A DNA stretch of 64,000 bases from Actinomycetota bacterium (GCA_005885515.1 VAWK01000029.1:13005-77004); one strand, 5' to 3'; shown: positions 1 to 8,376, counted from the stretch's first letter. The notes: a model not told the origin generated them from the letters alone. A program made the numbers and translations.

Positions 1-442
1 CGGGTTCGGACCCGGCGCTGACCGTGTCGCGAATCTTGCGCGCCTCCTCGATCGCCATGTTGGGCACCGGCGGCGAGCCCTTTTTGACGGCCCGCGCGGC
101 GACCAGGCCGGCGAGCGCGCCCAGCACGAGCAGGATCACGGCCATCGCGAAGAAGCCCCAGAAGTACGCGAAGGTGTTGCCGGGGAGGTAGAAGTACAAA
201 AGCCAGGCGCATCCCACCAGCGCGAAAACGAGCGCGCTGAGCACGAACACGCCGGCGAAGACGCCGGCGGCCGCGCCGCGCATCAGCTTGCTCGCCTTCT
301 CGCTCACCTCGGCCTTGGCCAGCTCGATCTCCTCGCGGACCAGCACCGAGGCGCGCTCGGACACCTCCGCGAGCGCGGCCGCGATGTTCTGGCTCGATTG
401 CGCCTGCTCGGGCGCGCGCGGCGGCTCGGGGGGCGTGCTCAT
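1..442 (-). CDS. Phage-holin-family (Holin-X type) membrane protein, 3' end cut by window
   Basis: The visible 147 residues begin with a polar segment (1-55) that includes an acidic/basic helix around residues 25-53. Two membrane segments follow at about 59-84 and 91-117, then a basic stretch and a soluble tail cut off by the window edge. This layout matches the actinobacterial Phage_holin_3_6 family, which are chromosomal envelope proteins of unproven function rather than lysis genes. The ATG at 442 overlaps the stop of the upstream 44-residue membrane gene (ATGA), so the two are probably translated together. Family assignment is by pattern only. Confidence 0.7.
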   Translation of the reverse strand, partial: MSTPPEPPRAPEQAQSSQNIAAALAEVSERASVLVREEIELAKAEVSEKASKLMRGAAAGVFAGVFVLSALVFALVGCAWLLYFYLPGNTFAYFWGFFAMAVILLVLGALAGLVAARAVKKGSPPVPNMAIEEARKIRDTVSAGSEP

Positions 443-573
443 TCGGGCGGCTCCTCTCCAAACGCGCGCCTCCACACCAGCACGGCGACGCGCTGCACGA
501 TGATGCCCGACAGGGCGCCCAGCCCGGCCTGCAGGCCCGACCACATCAAGCGCTTGGCGAGGTCGCTTTCCAT
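439..573 (-). CDS. Small single-span membrane protein, DUF4235-like
   Basis: This 44-residue gene starts at the ATG at 573 and stops at 439-441, overlapping the holin-like start by ATGA. It has one hydrophobic, glycine-rich segment (residues about 11-34) followed by a basic-aromatic WRRAF patch and an EEPPE end. Small DUF4235-type proteins of this shape commonly sit beside holin-like genes in actinobacteria. Size, overlap and context support a real gene. The family name is tentative. Confidence 0.6.
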   Translation of the reverse strand: MESDLAKRLMWSGLQAGLGALSGIIVQRVAVLVWRRAFGEEPPE

Positions 574-585
574 CGAGCCGGCAGT

Positions 586-1299
586 CTATTGAGCGCCGGA
601 GGAGCGAGCCCGCTCGCTCCCGGCGCCACCGCGCGGAGCCTGCTCGAGGCCGCCGCAGATCGTCTCCACGACCAGCCACTTGGCGCGCTCGAAGTGCTCG
701 GGCCCCGCCGGGAGCAGACCGAAGATCCAGCCCGTGAGCAGCTGCTCGATCGCCCCGTAGAAGGCCATGGCGGCAAAGCGGGGTTCGATCTCGGGCCTGA
801 AGTAGCCCTGCGCCTGCGCCTCGGTGACGATGTCCCCGATCAGCTCGTACGCGGTGCGGATCTCCGCCAGGTGGGTCTGCCCGAACGAGTTGGCGGCGCG
901 CGTGACCTCGACGATGATCACCTTCATCAGGTCGGGGTCGTGGCGATAGCTGTCGACGATGAAGGACGCGATCGCGCCGAACTTCTCGCGCACCGAGATC
1001 GGCTGCGCGTCGACCTCGCGGATCAGCTCCAGCATCACCTGCCAGCGCTCCAGGAAAAGCGTGTCCAGCACCTCGTCCTTGGAGGCGAAGTAGTGATACA
1101 CCAAGCCGTAGGCCACGCCAGCCTCATCGGCGATGTCGGACACGCGGCAGGCATGGAACCCCTGGCGGGCGAACACGCGCACGGCCGCATCGAGGATCTG
1201 CCGGCGCTTGCTCGTCGCCGCCTTCTCGTCGCCGCCGGCTAGCCTCTGGTCGCCGCCGGCGACCTTCTCGCCGCCCACCGGCGCCCCGGCCGGGCTCAC
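586..1299 (-). CDS. TetR-family transcriptional regulator (fatty-acid/acyl-CoA type)
   Basis: A 237-residue TetR regulator. An unstructured N-terminus (1-30) precedes the DNA-binding domain, with the helix-turn-helix at about residues 52-73 containing GVAYGLVYHYF. The C-terminal ligand domain resembles the acyl-CoA-responsive FadR/YsiA-like group, but the ligand cannot be read from sequence. The GTG start at 1299 overlaps the stop of the nitrilase gene, so the two form one operon. The palindrome at 2178-2193, upstream of the operon, is the obvious candidate operator and would make the gene autoregulated. A shorter start near residue 26 is possible. Confidence 0.85.
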   Translation of the reverse strand: MSPAGAPVGGEKVAGGDQRLAGGDEKAATSKRRQILDAAVRVFARQGFHACRVSDIADEAGVAYGLVYHYFASKDEVLDTLFLERWQVMLELIREVDAQPISVREKFGAIASFIVDSYRHDPDLMKVIIVEVTRAANSFGQTHLAEIRTAYELIGDIVTEAQAQGYFRPEIEPRFAAMAFYGAIEQLLTGWIFGLLPAGPEHFERAKWLVVETICGGLEQAPRGGAGSERARSSGAQ

Positions 1300-2126
1300 G
1301 CGTGCACCTCCTCGGGCCAGCGGTACGCGACGGGCCTACGGTTGGCAAGCGACGGCAGCTGCTCGCGGATCTCCCGCTGGCGCTCGAGGTCGAGCTCGGC
1401 GACGACGTAGCCCTCCGTGTCGGGGGCCTGGGCGAGGATCAGTCCCCAGGGATCGACGATCATCGAGCGCCCGCCCGAGCGATAGCCGCCGGGATGGGCG
1501 CCGACCTGGTTGGCGGCGACGATGAACGCCTGGTTCTCGATCGCCCGCGCCCGCAGCAGCGTCTCCCAGTGGTCGCGCGTGGTGGCCAGCGTGAACGCGG
1601 CGGGCACCGCGATCACGCGCGCGCCGCGCACGGCCAGGATGCGGTACAGCTCGGGGAAGCGCAGGTCGTAGCAGATCGACAGCCCGAGCTCGACGCCGTC
1701 GGCGGTCTCGGAGGCGACGATCTCATCGCCCGGCTCCTCGAGCTCGGACTCGCGGTACGAGCGCCCGCCCACCTGCACGTCGAACATGTGCAGCTTGCGA
1801 TAGACGGCCCGCAGCTCGCCGTCGGGGCCGACGTGCACGGACGTGTTGGCGAGCTTCTGCTGCCCGGGCAGGCGCTCGAGGATCGACCCCGCCACCAGGT
1901 CGACTCCGACCTCGCGGGCGGTCGCGCGAGCCCACGCGATCGCCGGGCCGTCGAGGCTCTCGGCGGCGCTGCGCAGCTGCTCGTCGGTGCCGATCGCAGT
2001 CCACTTCTCGGGCAGTACGATCAGCCCAGCCCCGTCGGCAGCGGCCGCGCGGGTGAGGCGGTCGGCGCTGGCCAGGTTGGCTGACGGATCGGCGGTGGAG
2101 TTGAGCTGGACTGCGGCGGCCCTCAC
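1296..2126 (-). CDS. Carbon-nitrogen hydrolase (nitrilase superfamily, Nit/omega-amidase-like)
   Basis: A 276-residue single-domain nitrilase-superfamily amidase. The catalytic triad is visible: Glu40 in LPEKW, Lys111 in YRKLHMFD and Cys152 in SICYDLRFPELYR. Length and the YRKLHMFD and CYDLRFPE motifs are closest to the Nit1/Nit2 branch, which hydrolyses deaminated glutathione or omega-amides. The exact substrate is not determined. The start is GTG at 2126. It is the first gene of a two-gene operon with the TetR regulator, and the operator-like palindrome lies about 50 bp upstream. Confidence 0.85.
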   Translation of the reverse strand: MRAAAVQLNSTADPSANLASADRLTRAAAADGAGLIVLPEKWTAIGTDEQLRSAAESLDGPAIAWARATAREVGVDLVAGSILERLPGQQKLANTSVHVGPDGELRAVYRKLHMFDVQVGGRSYRESELEEPGDEIVASETADGVELGLSICYDLRFPELYRILAVRGARVIAVPAAFTLATTRDHWETLLRARAIENQAFIVAANQVGAHPGGYRSGGRSMIVDPWGLILAQAPDTEGYVVAELDLERQREIREQLPSLANRRPVAYRWPEEVHA

Positions 2127-2165
2127 GAGCGCTTTCGCCGGGCCTGTGCCCGCGCGCGGGCGACC

Positions 2166-3050
2166 ATGGAGATCAGATTGACTGGTCAGTCAACACCAAC
2201 AAGGATAACGCCGCCGGCCGCGCACCCGCCGCTTCCGGACAGCTGGCGTCCCGCCCGCTTGAGCCCCGTTCGCGGCGGGCGAGCGCTCAAGCGCTGGCGC
2301 TACGTGGGCCTGTTCTGCGAGCAGATGATGGCTTGCGCGGCGCGCGTGCAGATCGGCCCCGCCCGGCAATCGTTCTGGGCCCTGTACCTGCGCTCCGAGG
2401 GCAGCCTGCGCGAGCGCACGCGCATGCTTCGCGGCCGCGGCGCCGTGCAGCTCGGCCAGGGCCAGCTGCAGGTGCACGACGCCGGCGTGCGGCTCGATTT
2501 CTGCTTCAGCGAAGCCGCGCCCATCCACGCGCGCTGCCTGCACGACGGCGGCGAGGTGTTCACGCGCAAGCAGGCCGGCATCCCTGCGCGCGGCACGCTG
2601 GCGCTCGACGGCGGGGCGCCACGGCAGCTCGAGGCGCTGGCGGTGGTCGACGACACGGCCGGCTACCACGCGCGCCACACCGAGTGGTGGTGGAGCGCCG
2701 GGGCGGGCACGGGGCGCGACGGCGCGGCGCTGGCGTGGAACCTCGTCAGCGGGGTCAACGACCCCGCGCGCGGCTCCGAGCGCGCCGTGTGGGTGGCAGG
2801 CGACCCGCACGAGTGCGCGCCGGTGAGCTTCCGCTCAGACCTGGGCGAGATCTGCTGCGAGGACGGCGCCAGCCTGCGCTTCGCCGCCGAGGCCGAGCGC
2901 TCTCACCGCCAGAACCTGCTGATCGTGAGCAGCGACTACAGGGCCCCGTTCGGCAGCTTCTCGGGCACGCTGCCCGGCGTCCGCGGCGGCGGCCCAGTCG
3001 CGCTCGCGCACGGCCTCGGCGTGGTCGAGCACCACCGCGCGCGCTGGTAG
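2166..3050 (+). CDS. DUF2804 family protein
   Basis: A protein of up to 294 residues belonging to the DUF2804 family, recognised by the KRWRYVGLF segment near residue 42 and the C-terminal FGSFSGTLPG...GLGVVEHH pattern. These proteins have no established biochemical role; a carbohydrate- or lipid-associated lipocalin-like fold has been suggested for relatives. The ATG at 2166 is the first in frame, but codons 5-10 lie inside the TetR-type palindrome. The first roughly 30 residues are proline-rich and unlike the family, so the true start is probably further downstream. No clear Shine-Dalgarno decides it. Divergent from the nitrilase-TetR operon. Confidence 0.7.
   Translation: MEIRLTGQSTPTRITPPAAHPPLPDSWRPARLSPVRGGRALKRWRYVGLFCEQMMACAARVQIGPARQSFWALYLRSEGSLRERTRMLRGRGAVQLGQGQLQVHDAGVRLDFCFSEAAPIHARCLHDGGEVFTRKQAGIPARGTLALDGGAPRQLEALAVVDDTAGYHARHTEWWWSAGAGTGRDGAALAWNLVSGVNDPARGSERAVWVAGDPHECAPVSFRSDLGEICCEDGASLRFAAEAERSHRQNLLIVSSDYRAPFGSFSGTLPGVRGGGPVALAHGLGVVEHHRARW
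2178..2193. promoter_or_regulatory. TetR-type operator palindrome
   Basis: TTGACTGGTCAGTCAA: the half-sites TTGACTG and CAGTCAA are perfect inverted repeats around a central GT. TGACTGxxCAGTCA-like sites are typical of TetR repressors. It lies 51 bp upstream of the nitrilase-TetR operon and inside the first codons of the longest DUF2804 reading frame, so it could control both directions. The binding protein is inferred to be the TetR regulator encoded at 586-1299. Confidence 0.65.
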
Positions 3051-3080
3051 CCCTATACGCCCGCTGATAGCGCTGGCCCC

Positions 3081-3827
3081 TCACGCATCGCCGCCCGCCC
3101 GCTGGCGGCGCAGCTCGGCCAGCAGCAGCTTGGAGTGCATCGCCCCCAGCAGCTCGCGCAGGGGCTCGACGCCCGCCGCCACGATCTGAAGCGCGCGCTC
3201 CACGTCGACCTCGCCGGCGAGCCGCCCGAGCAGCGCCCGCACCTCCTCGCGGACCAGCGGCTGCAGCGCGTCGCGGTAGCGCAGCGTGTCATACACGGTG
3301 AAGCCCAGCGCCTCGTCGTAGCCGCCGGCGCGAAAGCTGGCGATCGCCTCGATGATCCTCACGTCTTCGGCGTCGTAGCCGTTGCGGTTGGGGCTCAGCA
3401 CGCCGATCTCGGCCAGCCGCTCGAGCACGTTGCGCGGGATCTGATAGCGCTCGCATGCCGCCCGCACCGACACCCGCTTGCCCTCCTCGGCGCCCGCCAG
3501 CGCCCGCTCGATGATGCGGTCCTCGAGCTCCACCAGCGCGCGCACGCGCTCTGGATCGTCCTCCAGCGCGCCCTTGATCACGCGCAGGGGCATGAAGCGC
3601 TGCTGCTGCAGCCGCTTGATCAGCTCGATCCGCTGCACGTACTCGGCCGGGTAGTAGGCCATGTTGCGGCTCGTGCGGATGATGTCCGCCCCCTCCCCCA
3701 GCAGGCCCTCGCGCAGGTAGTAGCGGATCGTGCCCGGGCTCACGCCCGAGCGCTCGGCCAGCTCGCTCATCTTCAGCAGCGGCTTCTGCGCGGAGCCGGC
3801 GCGCTCCGCCGGCGCGGCCGCGCTCAT
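3081..3827 (-). CDS. MerR-family transcriptional regulator
   Basis: A 248-residue regulator. The N-terminal winged helix (about residues 17-85) carries the MerR signature SELAERSGVSPGTIRYYLREGLL. The C-terminal half contains a second MerR-like recognition segment (about residues 119-150, YQIPRNVLERLAEIGVLSP) and no cysteine metal-binding cluster, so metal sensing is unlikely. The ATG at 3827 overlaps the stop of the CaiB-type gene by ATGA, making it the last gene of a five-gene acyl-CoA operon. It is the natural candidate for the factor that binds the palindromes at 8413-8433 and 9464-9484, but that is inference. Confidence 0.85.
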   Translation of the reverse strand: MSAAAPAERAGSAQKPLLKMSELAERSGVSPGTIRYYLREGLLGEGADIIRTSRNMAYYPAEYVQRIELIKRLQQQRFMPLRVIKGALEDDPERVRALVELEDRIIERALAGAEEGKRVSVRAACERYQIPRNVLERLAEIGVLSPNRNGYDAEDVRIIEAIASFRAGGYDEALGFTVYDTLRYRDALQPLVREEVRALLGRLAGEVDVERALQIVAAGVEPLRELLGAMHSKLLLAELRRQRAGGDA

Positions 3828-5080
3828 GCTCTGAAGCTCACCGGCTGGGGCTCGCCGGCCGCCGCCACCGCCCCGCTGTCCAGCAGCTCGGCGATCTGCG
3901 CCTCCGAATAGCCGGCCGCCGCCAGCACCTGCTCGGTGTGCTCGCCCAGCTTCGGCCCGGGCAGCCGCGCGTGCTCGCCGGGAGTGCGCGACAGCTTCAC
4001 CGGCAGGCCCAGCTGGCGCACCGCGCGCTCGGCACCGGGCTGGGAGATCTCGACCACCATCTCGCGCGCGCGCACGAGCTGCGACGAGAGCGCCTCGTCC
4101 AGCTCCAGCACCGGCTCAAGGCAGCAGTCGTGCGCCGCCGCGAACTGCTCCCATTGCGCGCGCGTGCGACCCTTGAAGATCTCCACCACGTGCGCATGCG
4201 CCTCCGTCCCCGGACGCTCGAACTGGCGCTCGATGAGGTCCTCCCGGCCAACGCCGCGGCAGAACGCCTGCCAGAACTTCGGCTCAAGCGCGCCCAGCGT
4301 GACCCAGCCGTCTGCGCACTCATACGGGCGGTAGCAGATCAGCGCACCCGCCAGCGGCAGGTCGCCGCGGCGCGGCACCGTGCCGTCGGCGAAGTAGGCG
4401 GCGGCGACCATCGCCAGCCACGACAGCGAGCCGTCGGCCATCGACACGTCGACCACCTGACCCGTGCCCGAGCCCGCGTCGGCCGAGCCCGCGCCGCCGC
4501 CGTCGCGCTCGCGCAACGCGGCCATGATCCCGAAGGCCGCCATCAGCGCTCCGCCGCCGATGTCGGCGATCTGGCCGGCCGCCTGCACCGGCTCGCCGCC
4601 GGCCTCGCCGGTCAGGCCCAGGAGCCCGACCAGGCCCAGGTAGTTCGTGTCGTGCCCCGAGGCCTCGCGCTTGGGCGAGTCCTGCCCGTAGCCCGAGATC
4701 GCGCAGTACACGATGCCGGTGTTCTCCTCGCGCATGCGCTCATAGCCCACGCCCAGGCGCTCCAGCACGCCGGGGCGGAACGACTCGAGCACCACGTCGT
4801 GGTCGCGCACCAGCCGCAGCAGCACCTCGCGCCCGCGCTCCTGCTTGAGGTCCAGGCGGATCGAGCGCTTGTTGCGGTTCAGCGACAAGAACAGCGCCGA
4901 GCGCGCGCTCTCGTGCACGCCCTCGTAGTAGGGCGGCGACCAGCGGATGTAGTCGCCCATGCCGGTGTCCTCGACCTTCAGCACGTCCGCCCCGAAGTCC
5001 GCCAGCAGCAGCGAGCAGAACCCGCCCGGCAACAGGCGCGAGAGGTCCAGCACGCGGACGCCCTCCAGCGGCAGGCTCAC
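3824..5080 (-). CDS. CaiB/BaiF (class III) CoA transferase or alpha-methylacyl-CoA racemase-like enzyme
   Basis: A 418-residue class III CoA-transferase-fold protein beginning LPLEGVRVLDLSRLLPGG, the family N-terminus. The motif GHDTNYLGLVGLLGLTG places an aspartate (Asp144) where both CaiB transferases and the alpha-methylacyl-CoA racemases keep the catalytic residue. The surrounding sequence is closer to the racemase branch, which epimerises 2-methyl-branched acyl-CoAs before beta-oxidation. I chose GTG at 5080 because GGAGGGA sits 5 nt upstream and the homologous region starts there; an in-frame ATG at 5104 would add 8 residues. It is the fourth gene of the acyl-CoA operon and overlaps the MerR gene. 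Confidence 0.85.
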   Translation of the reverse strand: MSLPLEGVRVLDLSRLLPGGFCSLLLADFGADVLKVEDTGMGDYIRWSPPYYEGVHESARSALFLSLNRNKRSIRLDLKQERGREVLLRLVRDHDVVLESFRPGVLERLGVGYERMREENTGIVYCAISGYGQDSPKREASGHDTNYLGLVGLLGLTGEAGGEPVQAAGQIADIGGGALMAAFGIMAALRERDGGGAGSADAGSGTGQVVDVSMADGSLSWLAMVAAAYFADGTVPRRGDLPLAGALICYRPYECADGWVTLGALEPKFWQAFCRGVGREDLIERQFERPGTEAHAHVVEIFKGRTRAQWEQFAAAHDCCLEPVLELDEALSSQLVRAREMVVEISQPGAERAVRQLGLPVKLSRTPGEHARLPGPKLGEHTEQVLAAAGYSEAQIAELLDSGAVAAAGEPQPVSFRA

Positions 5081-5138
5081 CGCAGTCCCTCCACGCGAAC
5101 GCATCCGGCGGCCGCAAGGCCGCTCCTAAAAAACGTCC

Positions 5139-6023
5139 TCACGCGCTGCTCACCCGCTCGCGCGCGCCGATCGCCAGCATCGCCCGCGCCTCCTGCACGC
5201 TGGCCGCGCGGCGGCCCATGTCCTCGGTCATCTGCCGCGCCTTGGCGATCAGCTCGCCGTTGGAGCGCGCCATGCGACCGTCCGGCAGGTACAGGTTGTC
5301 CTCCAGGCCCACCCTGATCGAGCCGCCGAGGCTGAGCGCCGCGGAGACGAGCATCCACTGATCGCGCGAGATGCCGATCACTCCCCAGTGGGCCGGCTCG
5401 GGGATGTTGTCCACCATCGCCGCCAGGTTGCGCGCCGTCGGCGGGATGCCCCCCACGACCCCCATCACGCAATCCACGTGCAGCGGCGTGCGCAGCACGC
5501 CCATGTCGATCAGCGGCGCCAGGCTGCCCACGTGGCCCACGTCGAAGCACTCGTGCTCGGGTTTGATGCCGAGCTCGTTCATCGCCTCCAGCAGCTCGAT
5601 GATCTCCTCGAACGGGTTGGCGAACACCATCTTGAACACGAAGTCCCTTCGCGCGCGCGAGTACTTGGCGTAGTTCATCGAGCCCATGTTCAGCGCCGCC
5701 ACCTCCGGGCGGCACGCGCGCAGGTAGGCGATGCGCTTGGCCACCGGCACGCCGATCGTGCCGGTGGAGAAGTTGATGATCACCGCGTCGGCCACCTCCG
5801 CGCGGATCGCCTCGCTGATCGCCTGGAAGTCCTCCACCTCGTAGCTCGGCGTGCCGTCAGGGGTGCGCGCGTGGATGTGGATCATCACGCCGCCCTCGTC
5901 CACGATGCGCCTGGCCTCCGCCGCGTACTCCGCCGGCGTGTAGGGGATCGCCGGGCATTGCTCGCGGTTGGCGATCGCGCCCGAGATCGAGCACGTGATC
6001 ACCACCGGGTCCTCCAGGCTCAT
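5139..6023 (-). CDS. Beta-keto acid cleavage enzyme (BKACE, DUF849 family)
   Basis: A 294-residue TIM-barrel protein of the BKACE family, whose characterised members (such as 3-keto-5-aminohexanoate cleavage enzyme) use acetyl-CoA to cleave a beta-keto acid into acetoacetate and a new acyl-CoA. The zinc site is visible as His49 and His51 in MIHIHART and Glu241 in VGLEDNLYL; a further conserved segment is GHVGSLAPL. Substrate specificity cannot be read directly. The ATG at 6023 overlaps the carboxyltransferase stop (ATGA), so it is translationally coupled within the operon. A GC-rich hairpin followed by an A-run lies between this gene and the CaiB-type gene (about 5108-5133). Confidence 0.88.
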   Translation of the reverse strand: MSLEDPVVITCSISGAIANREQCPAIPYTPAEYAAEARRIVDEGGVMIHIHARTPDGTPSYEVEDFQAISEAIRAEVADAVIINFSTGTIGVPVAKRIAYLRACRPEVAALNMGSMNYAKYSRARRDFVFKMVFANPFEEIIELLEAMNELGIKPEHECFDVGHVGSLAPLIDMGVLRTPLHVDCVMGVVGGIPPTARNLAAMVDNIPEPAHWGVIGISRDQWMLVSAALSLGGSIRVGLEDNLYLPDGRMARSNGELIAKARQMTEDMGRRAASVQEARAMLAIGARERVSSA

Positions 6024-7591
6024 ACCGGCACCACCCCGTGGCGCTTCCACGGGCGCTCGATGCGCTTGCCCTGCGCCATCTCCAGCGCGCGACAGATCGT
6101 CGGCCGCGTCTCGCGCGGGTCGATCACGTCGTCGATCATGTCGTTGCCCGCCGCGATGTACACGTCGATGATCTTGCGGTACGCCTCGATCAGCTCGGCC
6201 TTCTTGGCCTGCGGGTCGTCCGCTTCTTCTACCTGCTTGCGCATCACGATCTCCACCGCGCCCTCCGCGCCCATCACGCTGATCTCCGCGCTCGGCCACG
6301 CCACGATCAGGTCCGGCTCGTACGCGCGCCCGTTCATCACGTAGTAGCCCGCGCCGTAGGCCTTGCGCGTGATCACCGTGACCTTCGGCACGGTCGCGTT
6401 GGCCACCGCGTAAAGCATCTTTGCCCCGTGGCGGATGATGCCCTCGGCCTCCACCTTCGTGCCCACCATGAACCCCGGCACGTCCATCAGGAACACCAGC
6501 GGCACGCCGAACGCGTTGCACAGGTTCACGAAGCGCGCCGCCTTGTCCGCCGAGTCGTTGTCCAGGATGCCCCCCAGCTGCTTGGGCTGGTTGGCCACGA
6601 TCCCCGCCGGCCGCGAGCCGAAGCGGGCAAAGCAGGTGATGATCGTCTTCGCCCACTGCGGCTTCAGGTCGAAGTAGAAGCCATCGTCGACGATCCGCGC
6701 GATCACGTCGTACATGTCATACGGCTTGCGATTGGACTCCGGCAGCACGTCCAGCAGCCCCTCGTCGGCGCGCTCCACCGGGTCGCCGCTGGCGCGACAC
6801 GGTGGCGCTTCCTCGCAGTGCTGGGGCATGAACGACAGGTACTGCTTGATCGCCTCGATGCAGTGCTCGTCGTCTGCTACCTCGAGGTCGCCCACGCCCG
6901 AGCGGCGGCAGTGCACGCGCGAGCCGCCCAGCTCCTCCTGGGTCACGTCCTCGCCCACCGCCGCGCGCACCAGGTGCGGACCCGCCAGCGCCATCGAGCC
7001 GCGCCCCTTGACCATCGGCACGAAGTCAGCGAGCCCCGGGATGTAGGCGGTGCCGGCGGCGCACGGACCCATCAGCGCCGCGATCTGCGGGATCACGCCG
7101 CTCATCACCACCTCCTCGCGGAACAGGTGGCCCGAGCCGGCGAACAGCGAGCCCACCGCCTCCTGGATGCGCGCGCCGGCGGAGTCCAGCAGCCAGATGA
7201 AAGGGATCCGCTTGGTCAGCGCCAGCTCGCGCAGACGCCCCACCTTCAGCTCGCCCGTCATCCCCATCGAGCCCGCCATCACCGTGAAGTCGTACGCGCA
7301 CACCGCAACCAGGCGTCCCTCCACCTTGCCGTAGCCTGTGATCACGCCGTCGGCCGGCGCCTCCTTTCCCTCCATCGCCCGCTGCGAGGAGTGGGGCCGG
7401 CCGTGGATGCCGAGCTCGGTGAACGTGCCCTCGTCGATCAGCAGCGCCAGGCGCTCGCGCGCCGTGAGCTTTTCCTGCGCGTGCTGGCGCGCGATCTTCT
7501 CCTCCCCGCCGCCCAGCTTGATCTGCGCGCGGCGCGCCTGCAGGTCCTCCACCAGCGGGCGCAGCAACGAGCTCCTCTGCAGCGTCGACAT
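6020..7591 (-). CDS. Acyl-CoA carboxylase, carboxyltransferase (beta) subunit
   Basis: A 523-residue carboxyltransferase of the propionyl-/methylcrotonyl-CoA carboxylase beta family. The N-terminal half carries KLTARERLALLIDEGTF and the SAGARIQEAVGSLF and PCAAGTAYIPGLADF segments. The C-terminal half carries FGSRPAGIVANQP, LVFLMDVPGFMVG and the AYGAGYYVMNG motif. These proteins transfer carboxyl groups from carboxybiotin to an acyl-CoA; the substrate could be propionyl-, methylcrotonyl-, geranyl- or another acyl-CoA. No biotin carboxylase gene is adjacent. The start ATG at 7591 overlaps the hydratase stop by one base (TGATG); an in-frame upstream ATG at 7606 is less likely. Confidence 0.9.
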   Translation of the reverse strand: MSTLQRSSLLRPLVEDLQARRAQIKLGGGEEKIARQHAQEKLTARERLALLIDEGTFTELGIHGRPHSSQRAMEGKEAPADGVITGYGKVEGRLVAVCAYDFTVMAGSMGMTGELKVGRLRELALTKRIPFIWLLDSAGARIQEAVGSLFAGSGHLFREEVVMSGVIPQIAALMGPCAAGTAYIPGLADFVPMVKGRGSMALAGPHLVRAAVGEDVTQEELGGSRVHCRRSGVGDLEVADDEHCIEAIKQYLSFMPQHCEEAPPCRASGDPVERADEGLLDVLPESNRKPYDMYDVIARIVDDGFYFDLKPQWAKTIITCFARFGSRPAGIVANQPKQLGGILDNDSADKAARFVNLCNAFGVPLVFLMDVPGFMVGTKVEAEGIIRHGAKMLYAVANATVPKVTVITRKAYGAGYYVMNGRAYEPDLIVAWPSAEISVMGAEGAVEIVMRKQVEEADDPQAKKAELIEAYRKIIDVYIAAGNDMIDDVIDPRETRPTICRALEMAQGKRIERPWKRHGVVPV

Positions 7592-8376
7592 CAGCGCCCG
7601 CTCCACTGCGGCTCGCGCTTCTCGAAGAACGCGCTCACGCCCTCCACGATGTCCTCCGTGGACAGCGCCAGCGTGAGCTGCGCGCGCAGGTAGTCAAGCG
7701 CGTCGTCGAGGCCCATGTCCATCTGCCGGCGCATCGCGTCCTTGCCCAGCCGCATGATCACCGGCGAGGAGCGCGCCAGCTTGAGCGCCCACTCGCCGAC
7801 CGCAGCCTCGAACCGATCGGCCGTGACCACGCGGTTGACGATGCCGGCGGCAAGCGCCTGCTGTGCGTCCCAGCGCTCGCCCAGCAGCAGCAGCTCGTTG
7901 GCCTTCTTGCGCGGCACGTTGCGGTAGATGAGCGCCATGATCATGAACGGGAACGCGCCCACGTTGATCTCGGGCGTGCCGAACGTCGCCTGCTCGGAGG
8001 CCACGATCAGATCGCACGCCAGCGCGATCCCCAACGCGCCCGCCAGCACGTGCCCGCGCGCCGCGCACAGGGTGGGCTTGCCAAGCGATCCAATCAGCCT
8101 GAACAGCTCGACGAAGCGCTCCGAGGCGATGTGCTTGGCCACCAGCGGCGCCTCCTGGCTGAAGCCGCCGAGGTTGGCGCCGGACGAGAACACCTTCTCG
8201 TGCGACGAGGCCAGCACCACGCAGCGCACGGCGGGGTCGTCGCGGGCCCGCTGCAGCGCCGCGATCAGCTCTGACAGCAGCTCGGCCGAGAGCGCGTTGC
8301 GCGTGTCGGGGTCGTTCAGCGTGAGCGTCGCCACCCCCTCGCCGTCGGCCTCGTAGGTGACCTTCTCGCTCGCCAC
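7591..8376 (-). CDS. Enoyl-CoA hydratase/isomerase family protein
   Basis: A 261-residue crotonase-fold protein, first gene of the acyl-CoA operon, starting at GTG 8376. The first oxyanion-hole segment is FSSGANLGG (about 63-71). The second region reads GHVLAGALGIALACD, where the usual GGGxE is altered: the glutamate equivalent to Glu144 of rat enoyl-CoA hydratase is glycine (about 116). The second catalytic glutamate is kept as Glu136 in PEINVG. One-glutamate crotonases include isomerases, hydrolases and hydratases of unusual substrates, so the plain hydratase label is uncertain. The palindrome 37 bp upstream is the likely operon control site. Confidence 0.85.
   Translation of the reverse strand: MASEKVTYEADGEGVATLTLNDPDTRNALSAELLSELIAALQRARDDPAVRCVVLASSHEKVFSSGANLGGFSQEAPLVAKHIASERFVELFRLIGSLGKPTLCAARGHVLAGALGIALACDLIVASEQATFGTPEINVGAFPFMIMALIYRNVPRKKANELLLLGERWDAQQALAAGIVNRVVTADRFEAAVGEWALKLARSSPVIMRLGKDAMRRQMDMGLDDALDYLRAQLTLALSTEDIVEGVSAFFEKREPQWSGR

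Noticed and set aside
1-573. Prophage remnant, because of the holin-family gene
   Set aside because: Holin-X proteins are common chromosomal envelope genes in actinobacteria, and no other phage gene is nearby.
3938-5317. Long open frame (459 codons) on the plus strand opposite the CaiB-type and BKACE genes
   Set aside because: It is the antisense shadow of well-supported genes; the protein is Arg/His/Leu-rich without any family pattern, a typical high-GC artefact.
6038-7693. 551-codon frame opposite the carboxyltransferase
   Set aside because: Antisense shadow with biased composition and no recognisable domain.
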